Shown: one piece after another, positions 1 through 6,902 of the stretch
How positions within the stretch are numbered: position 1 is the stretch's first letter
How the letters are laid out: every line of letters begins with the position of its first letter
Assembly: GCA_947460085.1 (NCBI GenBank)
Contig: CANHGA010000065.1
Coordinates: 1-9,549, forward strand
Direction of reading: 5' to 3'
From: Synechococcaceae cyanobacterium
Lineage (GTDB): Bacteria; Cyanobacteriota; Cyanobacteriia; PCC-6307; Cyanobiaceae
DNA length: 9,549 nt
The notes under the pieces: generated by a model
What the model was told of the DNA's origin: nothing
Seen by the model: the letters and a program-made list of their open reading frames with translations, nothing else
Databases searched by the model: none
Position numbers and translations under genes: made by a program

Positions 1-1661
1 CGGCTTCCCCCGGGGCTCCCCGTGGCAAACCAGGGGCTGCCATCGGCGCGGAACACCAGGGTGGGGGTCATCGAACTGAGGGGCCGGCGCCCGGGGGCAA
101 TGGCATTGACCGTGCCCTGCACCAAGCCATAGGCATTGGCCGAACCCGGCTGTGCTGAGAAGTCGACCATTTCGTTGTTGAGCAGAAAGCCCGCACCAGG
201 CACGCTCACCCCGTTGCCGTAGGCGAAGTTGAGCGTGGTGGTGGTGGCCACCATCCCGCCCTGACGATCCACCACCGATACATGGGTGGTGTTGGTGCCC
301 TCCGGCAGGGCCACGTTGGACGCTTCCAGCTCCGCGGCGGGGCGGTGGCGGGCCGCACTGATCGATTGGCGCAACTGGTTCGCATAGGTGCGAGCCAACA
401 GGCCCTGGACCGGGATCGCCACCTGGTCTGGATCCCCCAGCCAGCGGTTGCGGTCGCGGTAGGCCAGGTTCATCGCCTCCACCATCCGATGAATCGTGGC
501 GGCACTGTTCAAGCCCGAGGCGGCCAAATCCAAGGGCTCCAGGATGTGTAGCAGTTGCAGCAGGGTGACGCCACCACCACTGGGGGGCGGCATGGTGAGC
601 ACCGGATAGCCCCGAAAGCTGCTGGCCAAGGGCCGCACCAATTGGGCGCGATAGCCAGCCATATCAGCCTGGCGAATCAAGCCGCCGCGTTGCTGCATCA
701 ACCGCACCAAGGCCTCCGCCGTTGCCCCTTGGTAGAAGCCCCTGTCACCCTGCTGGGCCAGCCGGCGCAGCGTGGCCGCCAACAGGGGCTGGCGCAGGAT
801 CTCCCCGGGCTGGTAAGGCTGGGGGCCCTGATCACCTAAGCGGGGATAGTCAGGCCTACGGGACACCTTGAAAAAGAGGCGGCGCGACAGGGGGTCGGCC
901 TGGAGCAAAGCAGAGGCCTGTTGCAGGGAGTCACTGAGTTCCTTGCCCACCGGGAACCCTTGCTCAGCCAGGCGGATGGCCGGTGCCATCACCTGCGGCA
1001 GGCTGAGGCGCCCATAGCAGCGCTGGCTCAACACCAAACCGGCGGGGGTACCAGGCACCCCAGTGCTTATCAGGCTGCGGGTGGCCCGTTGGCGATCAAC
1101 CTTGCCCTCAGCGTTGAGAAACATGCCGGGCGTAGCCGCCAAGGGGGCCTTTTCGCGGAAGTTGATGGCGATGGCGTGGCCGCGGCCCAGGGCAAGCTCG
1201 GGATTCGGCCCTGGGTTTGTGGGGTTGTTGGGGGCCAGATTGCGGGGGTCCAGGAAACAGCCCCGGCCCTTGGCGGGGGATGGCCCCGGCAGCCAGGCCA
1301 CCAGGAAACCGCCACCGCCCAAATTTCCAGCCTGGGGAAGGGTGACGGCCAGGGCAAACGATGTGGCCACCGCCGCGTCCACCGCGTTGCCGCCGCTGCG
1401 CAGGATCTGGGCTCCCACCGACGAGGCAATTGCCTCCTGGCTGGCCACGATCCCCCGGGCCGACCACACCGGGTGAAAGCGCTGGCCCCCTTCCTGGAGC
1501 ACATTGGGGGCTGCTGGTCTGCCTGGCGCTGCAGGTCTGCCTGGCGCTGCAGGTTGCGCGCCCTGGTCATGGGCCCGCACCGGAACCTGGATCGCGCCCA
1601 GGACCAGGGCCACCAGGTAGGGCGCCAAGCTGGCCACACCCATGGGGCGACGGGTCGCCAT
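1..1661 (-). CDS. ggt: Gamma-glutamyltransferase precursor (glutathione hydrolase), 3' end cut by window edge
   Basis: Exported Ntn-hydrolase that cleaves the gamma-glutamyl bond of glutathione and related compounds, or transfers the glutamyl group to amino acids. The frame stays open from ATG 1661 to base 1 (553 codons). Residues 1-30 look like a signal peptide: basic MATRRP, a hydrophobic core, and a VRA cleavage site. A Pro/Ala-rich linker follows (about 36-53). Family motifs: INFREKAP with R169 (E. coli R114, glutamate binding), GTNTTHVSVVD with the self-processing nucleophile T458 (E. coli T391), LNNEMVDFS with D500, PLSSMTP with S529/S530, and GSPGGSR at the edge, so every known catalytic element is intact. 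The large subunit is 67 residues longer than in E. coli, 55 of them before R169. The ATG shares its A with the TGA of the upstream 5-oxoprolinase gene, which implies co-transcription and translational coupling. Only the C-terminal part of the small subunit is outside the window. Confidence -1.
   Translation of the reverse strand, partial: MATRRPMGVASLAPYLVALVLGAIQVPVRAHDQGAQPAAPGRPAAPGRPAAPNVLQEGGQRFHPVWSARGIVASQEAIASSVGAQILRSGGNAVDAAVATSFALAVTLPQAGNLGGGGFLVAWLPGPSPAKGRGCFLDPRNLAPNNPTNPGPNPELALGRGHAIAINFREKAPLAATPGMFLNAEGKVDRQRATRSLISTGVPGTPAGLVLSQRCYGRLSLPQVMAPAIRLAEQGFPVGKELSDSLQQASALLQADPLSRRLFFKVSRRPDYPRLGDQGPQPYQPGEILRQPLLAATLRRLAQQGDRGFYQGATAEALVRLMQQRGGLIRQADMAGYRAQLVRPLASSFRGYPVLTMPPPSGGGVTLLQLLHILEPLDLAASGLNSAATIHRMVEAMNLAYRDRNRWLGDPDQVAIPVQGLLARTYANQLRQSISAARHRPAAELEASNVALPEGTNTTHVSVVDRQGGMVATTTTLNFAYGNGVSVPGAGFLLNNEMVDFSAQPGSANAYGLVQGTVNAIAPGRRPLSSMTPTLVFRADGSPWFATGSPGGS
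1516..1551. repeat. 18-bp perfect tandem duplication inside ggt
   Basis: Two exact copies of GGTCTGCCTGGCGCTGCA (1516-1533 and 1534-1551, plus-strand reading). They encode the PAAPGR repeat just after the GGT signal peptide, and a third, degenerate PAAP follows in the protein. The duplication is in frame and lies in a linker, not the folded enzyme. It looks like replication slippage in a tolerant segment. Confidence -1.
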
Positions 1662-4600
1662 CAGGCCTTACCTGGCGCGCCGTAGCCGCCCCCACCGGGG
1701 GTTTCCAGGCGTAAAGCTTCTCCCGCTTGAATCTCCACCTGGGCCACGCCGGGCAGGAGCTCCTCGCTTTGGTGGGGGTCGCTTTGGTGGGGTTTGAGCA
1801 ACAGGTTGCGGCCACAGCGACCAGCCTCACCCCCTGCCAACCCAAACGGCGGCACCCGGCGCGACCCGGTCAGCAAAACGGCCTGCATCGGCTCCAAGAA
1901 GCGCAACTGCCGCACCACCCCATCGCCACCGCGCCAGCGGCCAGCCCCCCCAGACCCCCGCCTCAGGGCAAACGTCTCGACCCGCACGGGATAGCGCGCT
2001 TCCAGAATTTCCGGATCGGTGAGGCGGGAGTTGGTCATGTGGCTCTGCACGGCTGAAGCCCCGGCAAACCCATGGCCAGCCAGATCGAGCCCAGCCCCAG
2101 TGCCCCCGCAGATGGTTTCGTAGTACTGGCAGGAAGCATTGCCAAAACTGAGGTTGTTCATCGTGCCCTGGGCTGCAGCCTGCACGCCCAGGGCTCCGAA
2201 CAAGGCATTCGCCGCAGCCTGCGACACCTCCACATTTCCCGCCACCACCGCGGCTGGCGCCAATGGATTCAGCAAGCAGCCCTCGGGAACGATCAGATCC
2301 AAGGGCTCGAAACAACCGGCATTGAGGGGGATCTTCTCCCCCACCAAGCAACGAAACACGTACAAGACCACGGCCTTGGTGACCGCCAAGGGGGCGTTTT
2401 GGTTGCTGGGTTGCTGGGCACTGGTCCCACTGAAATCCAAGCGGGCCCTTCGGGAGGTCCGATCAATCGCAATGGCAACGGCAATCACGGCCCCATCGTC
2501 GAGCTCCACCTGGTGCCGGCCATTGCTGAGTCGCCCAATCACCCGTCGCACGCACTCCGCGGCATTGGCTTGCCCATGGGCCATGTAGGCCTGCACCTGG
2601 CGGAGCCCCTCCCGTGCCACGAGCTGCTGCATCGCCTCCACCCCATAGCGATTGGCGGCCACCTGGGCCTGCAGATCAGCCAACAACTGCTCGGGATTGC
2701 GCACGGGCCAAACGCCCGCCGCCAGCCGCTGCTGCCAAGCCTCCCCATCGAGCTGGCCTGCATGCAAAAACAAGACGTTGTCGAGCAGCAGGCCTTCGTC
2801 GTCAATGGTGCGACTGAGGGCCGGCATCGAACCGGGTGTGATCCCCCCCACATCGCCATGGTGGCCTCGGCACGCCACAAAAAAGACCAGCTCGGGCCCC
2901 TGCTGTCCATCGGCGAACACCGGTGTGATGGCAGTGATATCGGGCAGATGGGTGCCCCCCTGGAAGGGGTTGTTGGTGAGCACCACATCCCCAGGGGCCA
3001 AGGGCGGCCGCTCTCCGCAAGCCACGGCGGTTAACAAGGCCACCACGCTTTCACCCATGGATCCGAGGTGAACGGGAATGTGCGGGGCATTGGCCACCAA
3101 CTGGCCGGCACCGTCAAAAATGGCGCAGGAAAAATCGAGGCGCTCGCGGATGTTCACCGAGCGGGCGCTTTGCTGGAGCCGCTCCCCCATCTGCTCAGCA
3201 ATCGCGGCAAAGCGATGGTTGTAGAGCTCCAGGAGCACCGGATCAGGACGATCAGACACGATTGCCGTAACCCTTGGAGAACCGGCACCGCCCGGCAGCT
3301 CCCCCGCAGCAACGGTTTCCAGCTCCTGCAGCACAATCGCGCCCCCTGGCAGCCCCCGGGCCCGCCAACCGGCTTCCAGCACGGTTGTGGTGGTGGCATC
3401 CACCAGCAAAGCTGGACCCTGCGACTCCTCCCCTGGGGCCAAGGGAGCGGGCGTGGCGTGGCGAGCCCCATCCCAGGCCAAGGGCTGCCGCTCGAGCGGT
3501 GAGACCAACTCCACCAGCAGCCGTTCCACCACCAACGCAGGCGTGGGGGGGTGGTAGCCATAGCGCCGGCCATGGCTCGCCGCAAAACCATCGCGCCACG
3601 TGGCCAAGAGCTCGTGGGCAGGAGCCTGGATTTGATCTTCAGGCCAGGGCAGCTCAAGGCCAACCTCACTGCCAGAGAGGCGCACTTCCAAGCGCACCAA
3701 CCGTTGGGGACGCTGGCCGGGCTCCAGATCACCACTGGCCTCCAAGCTTTGGGCACCTGCAGCGCTCAGGTGCGCCAGCTGACCCACCAGCTGCGGCACC
3801 AGGTCGAGCTCGAGGGGGCGGCGCACCAGGTGCTCCAGCAGCACGGCCTGGGGGGCGACCCCAATGCCATAGGCCGAGAGCACCCCAGCGAGCGGGTGCA
3901 AAACCACCTGGCCAATGCCCAGGCTGTGGGCAAGCCTGCAGGCCAATTGGCCCGCCGCCCCGCCATAACTCACCAGCAGGGCCTGGCGCAGATCGTGGCC
4001 CCGTTGAATGGTGATGCGCCGCACGGCTTGGGCCATGGTTTCGATGGCGATCGCCAAGGCCCCCTCGGCGACCTGCCCTGGGCTGATGCCTGGCGCCACA
4101 CCAGCCATCGCCGCCGCCAAGGCGGAGAACACGGCCCAAGACGCCTCGGGGTTGATGGGTTGATCCCCCCCCGGTCCAAACACAGCCGGCAGGGCCGAGC
4201 TAGGCAGACGCCCCAGCACCACGTGGGCATCGGTGATCGTGGCAGGACCGCCGCGGCCATAACAGGCCGGACCCGGATCGGCCCCGGCGGAAACAGGCCC
4301 CACCACCAAGCGCTCGCCATCAAACGACACCACCGAACCACCGCCTGCTGCAACGGTGTGAATGGGCAACATCGGGGCCTGGATCCGCAGGCCCAGAATC
4401 TCGGTATCCGCCCGTCGCTCCCAAGCGGCGCCCTGGGCCGTGCTCTCCGCATAGAAGACATCGGTGGATGTGCCGCCCATGTCCACCCCCACCACCGGGC
4501 CATCGGCCTGCCCCATGGCCGCCAAGGCATCCCGCGCCGAGGCGACTGCACCCACCATGCCGCCCGCAGGTCCCGAGAGAATCGTGTCCTTCGCATGGAG

Positions 4601-5389
4601 CATCCCAGGGGCTGCCAAGGCCCCGCTGGAGCGCATCACCCGCAGGCCGTTTTCCAGGCCCAGGGCCTGGCGAACCTGGTCCAAATAGCCAAACAGCACC
4701 GGAGCCACGGCGGCCTCCACCAGGGTGGTTTGGCACCGGGATACCAGGCGAGGCTGGCAGCTCAGCTCACAGGAGAGCACCACCTGCTCCAGCCCCAATT
4801 GACGCACCCAGGCAGCCAGTTGTTGTTCATGGCGGGGATTGCTTGTGCTGTGCAGCAGGGCAATGGCACAACTGCGGTAGCCATCCACCATTGCTTGGCG
4901 AATCTGGGTCGCCAAGCTGGCGTCCAGTTGGAGGCGTTCCAGCTCCTCGCCACTGGCGGCCAAGCGGCCATCCATTTCAAGGGTCCGGATCGCCAGCGGC
5001 TGGGGACGTTCAATGTGGAGGGCAAAGATGTCGGGCCGGTGTTGATCGCCGATGGTGGGGAGGTCGGCCAGGCCCCGGTTGATCAGCAACAACACCGGCT
5101 CGCCCCGGTGCTCAATTAAGGCATTGGTGGCCACGGTGGTGCCCAGGCGCACCCCATCAACCAAACCCTCCGGGATGGGCTGGCCTGCAGGGATTCCCAG
5201 GATGGATTGGATCGCGGCAACGGCCGGATCCCCCGGGCAGCCCGGCTGCACGGAGAGCACCTTGCGCACGACAAGGTCGCCGGAGGGGGAGCAACCCACC
5301 ACATCGGTGAAGGTGCCTCCCCGATCCAGCCAAAAACTCCAGCGGCCGCCTTGCTTACCGGTAATTTTCAAATTGGAGGGGGACGTCAA
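1661..5389 (-). CDS. oplA: ATP-dependent 5-oxoprolinase, fused HyuA-HyuB type
   Basis: Cytoplasmic enzyme expected to hydrolyse 5-oxo-L-proline to L-glutamate with ATP. The order is the single-chain (OPLAH-like) one. An N-terminal Hydant_A_N domain carries FWLDRGGTFTDVVG (D22-D29). A Hydantoinase_A ATPase-like domain carries VDMGGTSTDVF (around M304). A HyuB domain from about residue 716 carries NNPFQGGTHLPDI (806-818) and RGHHGD (H843, H844, D846). The C-terminus is Gly-rich (PGGGGYGAPGKA). The length of 1242 residues is close to eukaryotic OPLAH. I chose the TTG at 5389 because GGAG lies 7 bases upstream and the overlap with yajQ is then only 35 bases. ATG 5431 would add 14 residues encoded wholly within yajQ. 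TTG 5371 lacks a ribosome binding site. Hydantoinase or another amidohydrolase of the superfamily is possible, but the RGGTFTD start and the linked ggt favour 5-oxoprolinase. Confidence -1.
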   Translation of the reverse strand: MTSPSNLKITGKQGGRWSFWLDRGGTFTDVVGCSPSGDLVVRKVLSVQPGCPGDPAVAAIQSILGIPAGQPIPEGLVDGVRLGTTVATNALIEHRGEPVLLLINRGLADLPTIGDQHRPDIFALHIERPQPLAIRTLEMDGRLAASGEELERLQLDASLATQIRQAMVDGYRSCAIALLHSTSNPRHEQQLAAWVRQLGLEQVVLSCELSCQPRLVSRCQTTLVEAAVAPVLFGYLDQVRQALGLENGLRVMRSSGALAAPGMLHAKDTILSGPAGGMVGAVASARDALAAMGQADGPVVGVDMGGTSTDVFYAESTAQGAAWERRADTEILGLRIQAPMLPIHTVAAGGGSVVSFDGERLVVGPVSAGADPGPACYGRGGPATITDAHVVLGRLPSSALPAVFGPGGDQPINPEASWAVFSALAAAMAGVAPGISPGQVAEGALAIAIETMAQAVRRITIQRGHDLRQALLVSYGGAAGQLACRLAHSLGIGQVVLHPLAGVLSAYGIGVAPQAVLLEHLVRRPLELDLVPQLVGQLAHLSAAGAQSLEASGDLEPGQRPQRLVRLEVRLSGSEVGLELPWPEDQIQAPAHELLATWRDGFAASHGRRYGYHPPTPALVVERLLVELVSPLERQPLAWDGARHATPAPLAPGEESQGPALLVDATTTTVLEAGWRARGLPGGAIVLQELETVAAGELPGGAGSPRVTAIVSDRPDPVLLELYNHRFAAIAEQMGERLQQSARSVNIRERLDFSCAIFDGAGQLVANAPHIPVHLGSMGESVVALLTAVACGERPPLAPGDVVLTNNPFQGGTHLPDITAITPVFADGQQGPELVFFVACRGHHGDVGGITPGSMPALSRTIDDEGLLLDNVLFLHAGQLDGEAWQQRLAAGVWPVRNPEQLLADLQAQVAANRYGVEAMQQLVAREGLRQVQAYMAHGQANAAECVRRVIGRLSNGRHQVELDDGAVIAVAIAIDRTSRRARLDFSGTSAQQPSNQNAPLAVTKAVVLYVFRCLVGEKIPLNAGCFEPLDLIVPEGCLLNPLAPAAVVAGNVEVSQAAANALFGALGVQAAAQGTMNNLSFGNASCQYYETICGGTGAGLDLAGHGFAGASAVQSHMTNSRLTDPEILEARYPVRVETFALRRGSGGAGRWRGGDGVVRQLRFLEPMQAVLLTGSRRVPPFGLAGGEAGRCGRNLLLKPHQSDPHQSEELLPGVAQVEIQAGEALRLETPGGGGYGAPGKA
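1764..1792. repeat. 15-bp tandem duplication near the 3' end of the 5-oxoprolinase gene
   Basis: Two copies of TCGCTTTGGTGGGG(G) at 1764-1778 and 1779-1792 (the second lacks the last G). They encode the repeated PHQSDPHQS about 40 residues before the C-terminus of the 5-oxoprolinase. In-frame slippage is the simplest explanation. Confidence -1.
4047..4054. repeat. HIP1-type octamer GCGATCGC
   Basis: GCGATCGC, extended to GGCGATCGCC, inside the 5-oxoprolinase gene. HIP1 is an over-represented palindrome in many cyanobacterial genomes. One copy proves nothing, but it agrees with the cyanobacterial assignment. Confidence -1.
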
Positions 5390-5846
5390 CGTCTTGCTCC
5401 TTGAGCAGCTGGATCGCCTGCTGAAGGTCATCTTTGTTCTTGCCGGTGATGCGCAGGCTTTCGCCCTGGATCGCCACGGTCACTTTTTTGAGCTCGTCGC
5501 GCACGGTCTTGCTGAGCTTCTTGGCCAGCTCCTGGGAGAGGCCTTTGCGCAGCTTCACCACTTGCTTGACCTTGTTGCCGCCCACCGCTTCTGGGGTTTG
5601 GAAATCGAAGATTTTGAGCGAGAGGTTGCGCTTGGTGGCCTTCTGGCGCAACACATCCTCCACGGCCTGGAGCGTCATGTCGCTGGCGGTGGTGATGGTG
5701 AGACTGGTCTCCTCGAGGTCGATCTCGGTGCCGGAATCCTTGAGGTCAAAGCGCTGCCCCACATCCCGGCGCACTTGATCCAGGGTGTTCACCAATTCCT
5801 GGCGATCGAAATCGCTCACCACATCGAAGGAATAGGTGTCGGCCAT
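5355..5846 (-). CDS. yajQ: YajQ family cyclic di-GMP/nucleotide-binding protein (UPF0234)
   Basis: The 163-residue product has the usual length of the YajQ family. It starts MADTYSFDVVSDFDRQELVNTLDQ, the typical opening, continues with RFDLKDSGTEIDLEE, and contains SKTVRDELKKVTVAIQGESL, which matches the second ferredoxin-like half. Family members bind nucleotides; in Xanthomonas one binds cyclic di-GMP and acts with a transcription factor. That activity is not shown for cyanobacterial members. I chose ATG 5846 because it gives the family's N-terminus. A GTG at 5873 would add nine residues without family similarity. The stop at 5355 lies downstream of the likely start of the 5-oxoprolinase gene, so yajQ is the first gene of the yajQ-oxoprolinase-ggt cluster. 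It diverges from the MAPEG gene. Confidence -1.
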   Translation of the reverse strand: MADTYSFDVVSDFDRQELVNTLDQVRRDVGQRFDLKDSGTEIDLEETSLTITTASDMTLQAVEDVLRQKATKRNLSLKIFDFQTPEAVGGNKVKQVVKLRKGLSQELAKKLSKTVRDELKKVTVAIQGESLRITGKNKDDLQQAIQLLKEQDVDVPLQFENYR

Positions 5847-5905
5847 GGCACACGCGAACGGGATTGGGGCCACCCTAGAAAAGGATCCTCAAAACTCCCA
5901 CCCCG
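5847..5905. promoter_or_regulatory. Short divergent intergenic region, yajQ / MAPEG
   Basis: Only 59 bases separate the two divergent start codons. If the starts are right, promoters for both the yajQ-oxoprolinase-ggt cluster and the MAPEG gene must lie here or reach into the coding regions. I see no convincing -35/-10 pair on either strand. An AAGGA at 5881-5885 is too far (20 bases) from the MAPEG ATG to be a normal ribosome binding site. Confidence -1.
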
Positions 5906-6331
5906 ATGAGCCAAGCCGCCACCCTTGCCCCCTATGCCTGGTCCTTGGTGCTTGCCGGCGCCGTGGTGGTGCTGAGTGTGGTGCCCCTGGGAGCGGGACG
6001 CTCCAAAGCCGACTTCACCATGGCTGACATGGCCGCCCCCCGGGCCATGTTTGATCGCCTCCCGGCCTGGGGCAAGCGGGCCAGCTGGGCCCACCAAAAC
6101 AGCTTTGAAGCCTTCACCTTGCATGCACCGGCCTGCCTGCTCTGCCTGATTGCCGGTCCCGCGGCGCCGGTCGCCATAGCCGCCGCCTGGCTGCATCCGC
6201 TCCTACGGCTGGTGTATGTGGGCGCCTACGTGGGCAATGTGCCCCCGCTCCGCGGCATGAGCTGGGCGGCCGGCCTGCTGTGCTCGGGGCTGCTCTATGT
6301 AGAAGGACTCAAGGCTGTGCTGGCCCCCTGA
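5906..6331 (+). CDS. MAPEG-family integral membrane protein
   Basis: 141 residues with about four hydrophobic segments: roughly 10-31 (YAWSLVLAGAVVVLSVVPLG), 73-95, 95-115 and 119-138. The family signature is in RASWAHQNSFEAFTLHAPA, followed by HPLLRLVYVGAYVGNVPPLR and a C-terminal helix from MSWAAG. This is the compact bacterial MAPEG form. Eukaryotic members include microsomal glutathione S-transferases and eicosanoid synthases; the substrate of the cyanobacterial proteins is unknown. It lies divergently beside a 5-oxoprolinase/GGT cluster, which makes a glutathione-linked role plausible but not shown. It converges on the SLOG gene with a 22-base gap. The start is ATG 5906, with no clear Shine-Dalgarno sequence. 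Confidence -1.
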   Translation: MSQAATLAPYAWSLVLAGAVVVLSVVPLGAGRSKADFTMADMAAPRAMFDRLPAWGKRASWAHQNSFEAFTLHAPACLLCLIAGPAAPVAIAAAWLHPLLRLVYVGAYVGNVPPLRGMSWAAGLLCSGLLYVEGLKAVLAP

Positions 6332-6349
6332 GCTGGTCGACTGAGCTGG
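6328..6349. repeat. 9-bp direct repeat over the MAPEG stop codon
   Basis: CTGAGCTGG occurs at 6328-6336, spanning the MAPEG TGA, and again at 6341-6349 with a 13-base period. It fills most of the 22-base convergent gap to the SLOG gene. No GC stem followed by a T run is visible, so no terminator is called. Confidence -1.
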
Positions 6350-6353
6350 CCAA

Positions 6354-6866
6354 TCAGTCAAAGAACATCAAGGTGACCACCTTGCCCATGTCTTCGGCCA
6401 GCCGGCAGCTGGCCAAGAGGGTTTCGCTGTCGTGGAAAGCGAAGCAAATCAACTGGTCACAGCGGGTAATGATCTCTTGGTTGCAGAGGCTGCTGGCCAT
6501 CGGCAAGGGCAGCTCATCGTGCTCGGGCTTTTCCACCAGGTGCAGCACCCTCTCCAGCAGCTCGCGGGATTCCCCCGGCTGATGATCCAGGCTCTGCGGA
6601 AGCAAGACGGTGAGGCGGCTGGAATCAATGTCCAACACGCTGCGAATCACCGCAGCATTGACCCCCTGGGCACCGGAGGTGATCAGGTTGTGGCCTTCCT
6701 GGGCCAGGGAGCGGGCCACCAATTCGACCAGGTGAACTGATACCACCGGCAGGTGGCGACTGCCCAGGATTGCGATGCGCCGCTTGCCCCTGTCTTGGAG
6801 CATGGCCAACTCTTGGGCCAGGGTATCGATCCGATCGATCGCTGGAAAATCAAGGGATCGAGTCAC
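6354..6866 (-). CDS. SLOG/DprA-like Rossmann-fold protein of unknown function
   Basis: 170 residues resembling the cyanobacterial proteins labelled DNA recombination-mediator protein A. A short N-terminal helix (about 8-26) leads into a Rossmann-like core: RRIAILGSRHLP with GSR at 35-37, then NLITSGAQGVNAAVIRSV with the DprA-like SGxxxGVNxA pattern at 63-73, then SRLTVLLPQSL and a C-terminal strand ending VVTLMFFD. It is much shorter than a full DprA (usually 300 or more residues) and lacks the SAM and winged-helix parts, so DNA loading of RecA should not be assumed. SLOG domains bind nucleotide-like ligands or act on nucleotides. The start is GTG 6866, 36 bases after the stop of the DRTGG gene, so the two are probably co-transcribed. 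No strong ribosome binding site is seen. Confidence -1.
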   Translation of the reverse strand: MTRSLDFPAIDRIDTLAQELAMLQDRGKRRIAILGSRHLPVVSVHLVELVARSLAQEGHNLITSGAQGVNAAVIRSVLDIDSSRLTVLLPQSLDHQPGESRELLERVLHLVEKPEHDELPLPMASSLCNQEIITRCDQLICFAFHDSETLLASCRLAEDMGKVVTLMFFD

Positions 6867-6902
6867 CGACAGCCCGCAGCCTGTTCAGTGAAATTAGCAG
6901 CG

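Noticed and set aside
921..1685. 254-codon plus-strand frame across the ggt gene
   Set aside because: It is the antisense shadow of the GGT frame, whose catalytic motifs are all present. It has no recognisable domain and is biased in composition.
2072..3034. 320-codon plus-strand frame within the 5-oxoprolinase HyuB domain
   Set aside because: It is antisense to conserved HyuB motifs and contains low-complexity His/Gly/Pro-rich sequence only.
3551..5119. 522-codon open frame on the plus strand, opposite the 5-oxoprolinase gene
   Set aside because: Its composition is rich in Gln, His, Gly, Arg and Pro with no domain pattern, and it lies fully antisense to a gene with clear family motifs. Long antisense frames are expected in GC-rich coding DNA.
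5389..5431. ATG 5431 as the 5-oxoprolinase start
   Set aside because: It would overlap yajQ by 77 bases and add a Ser/Arg-rich segment (MTFSRRSSCSRSKT) that is only yajQ read in another frame. TTG 5389 has a better-placed GGAG.
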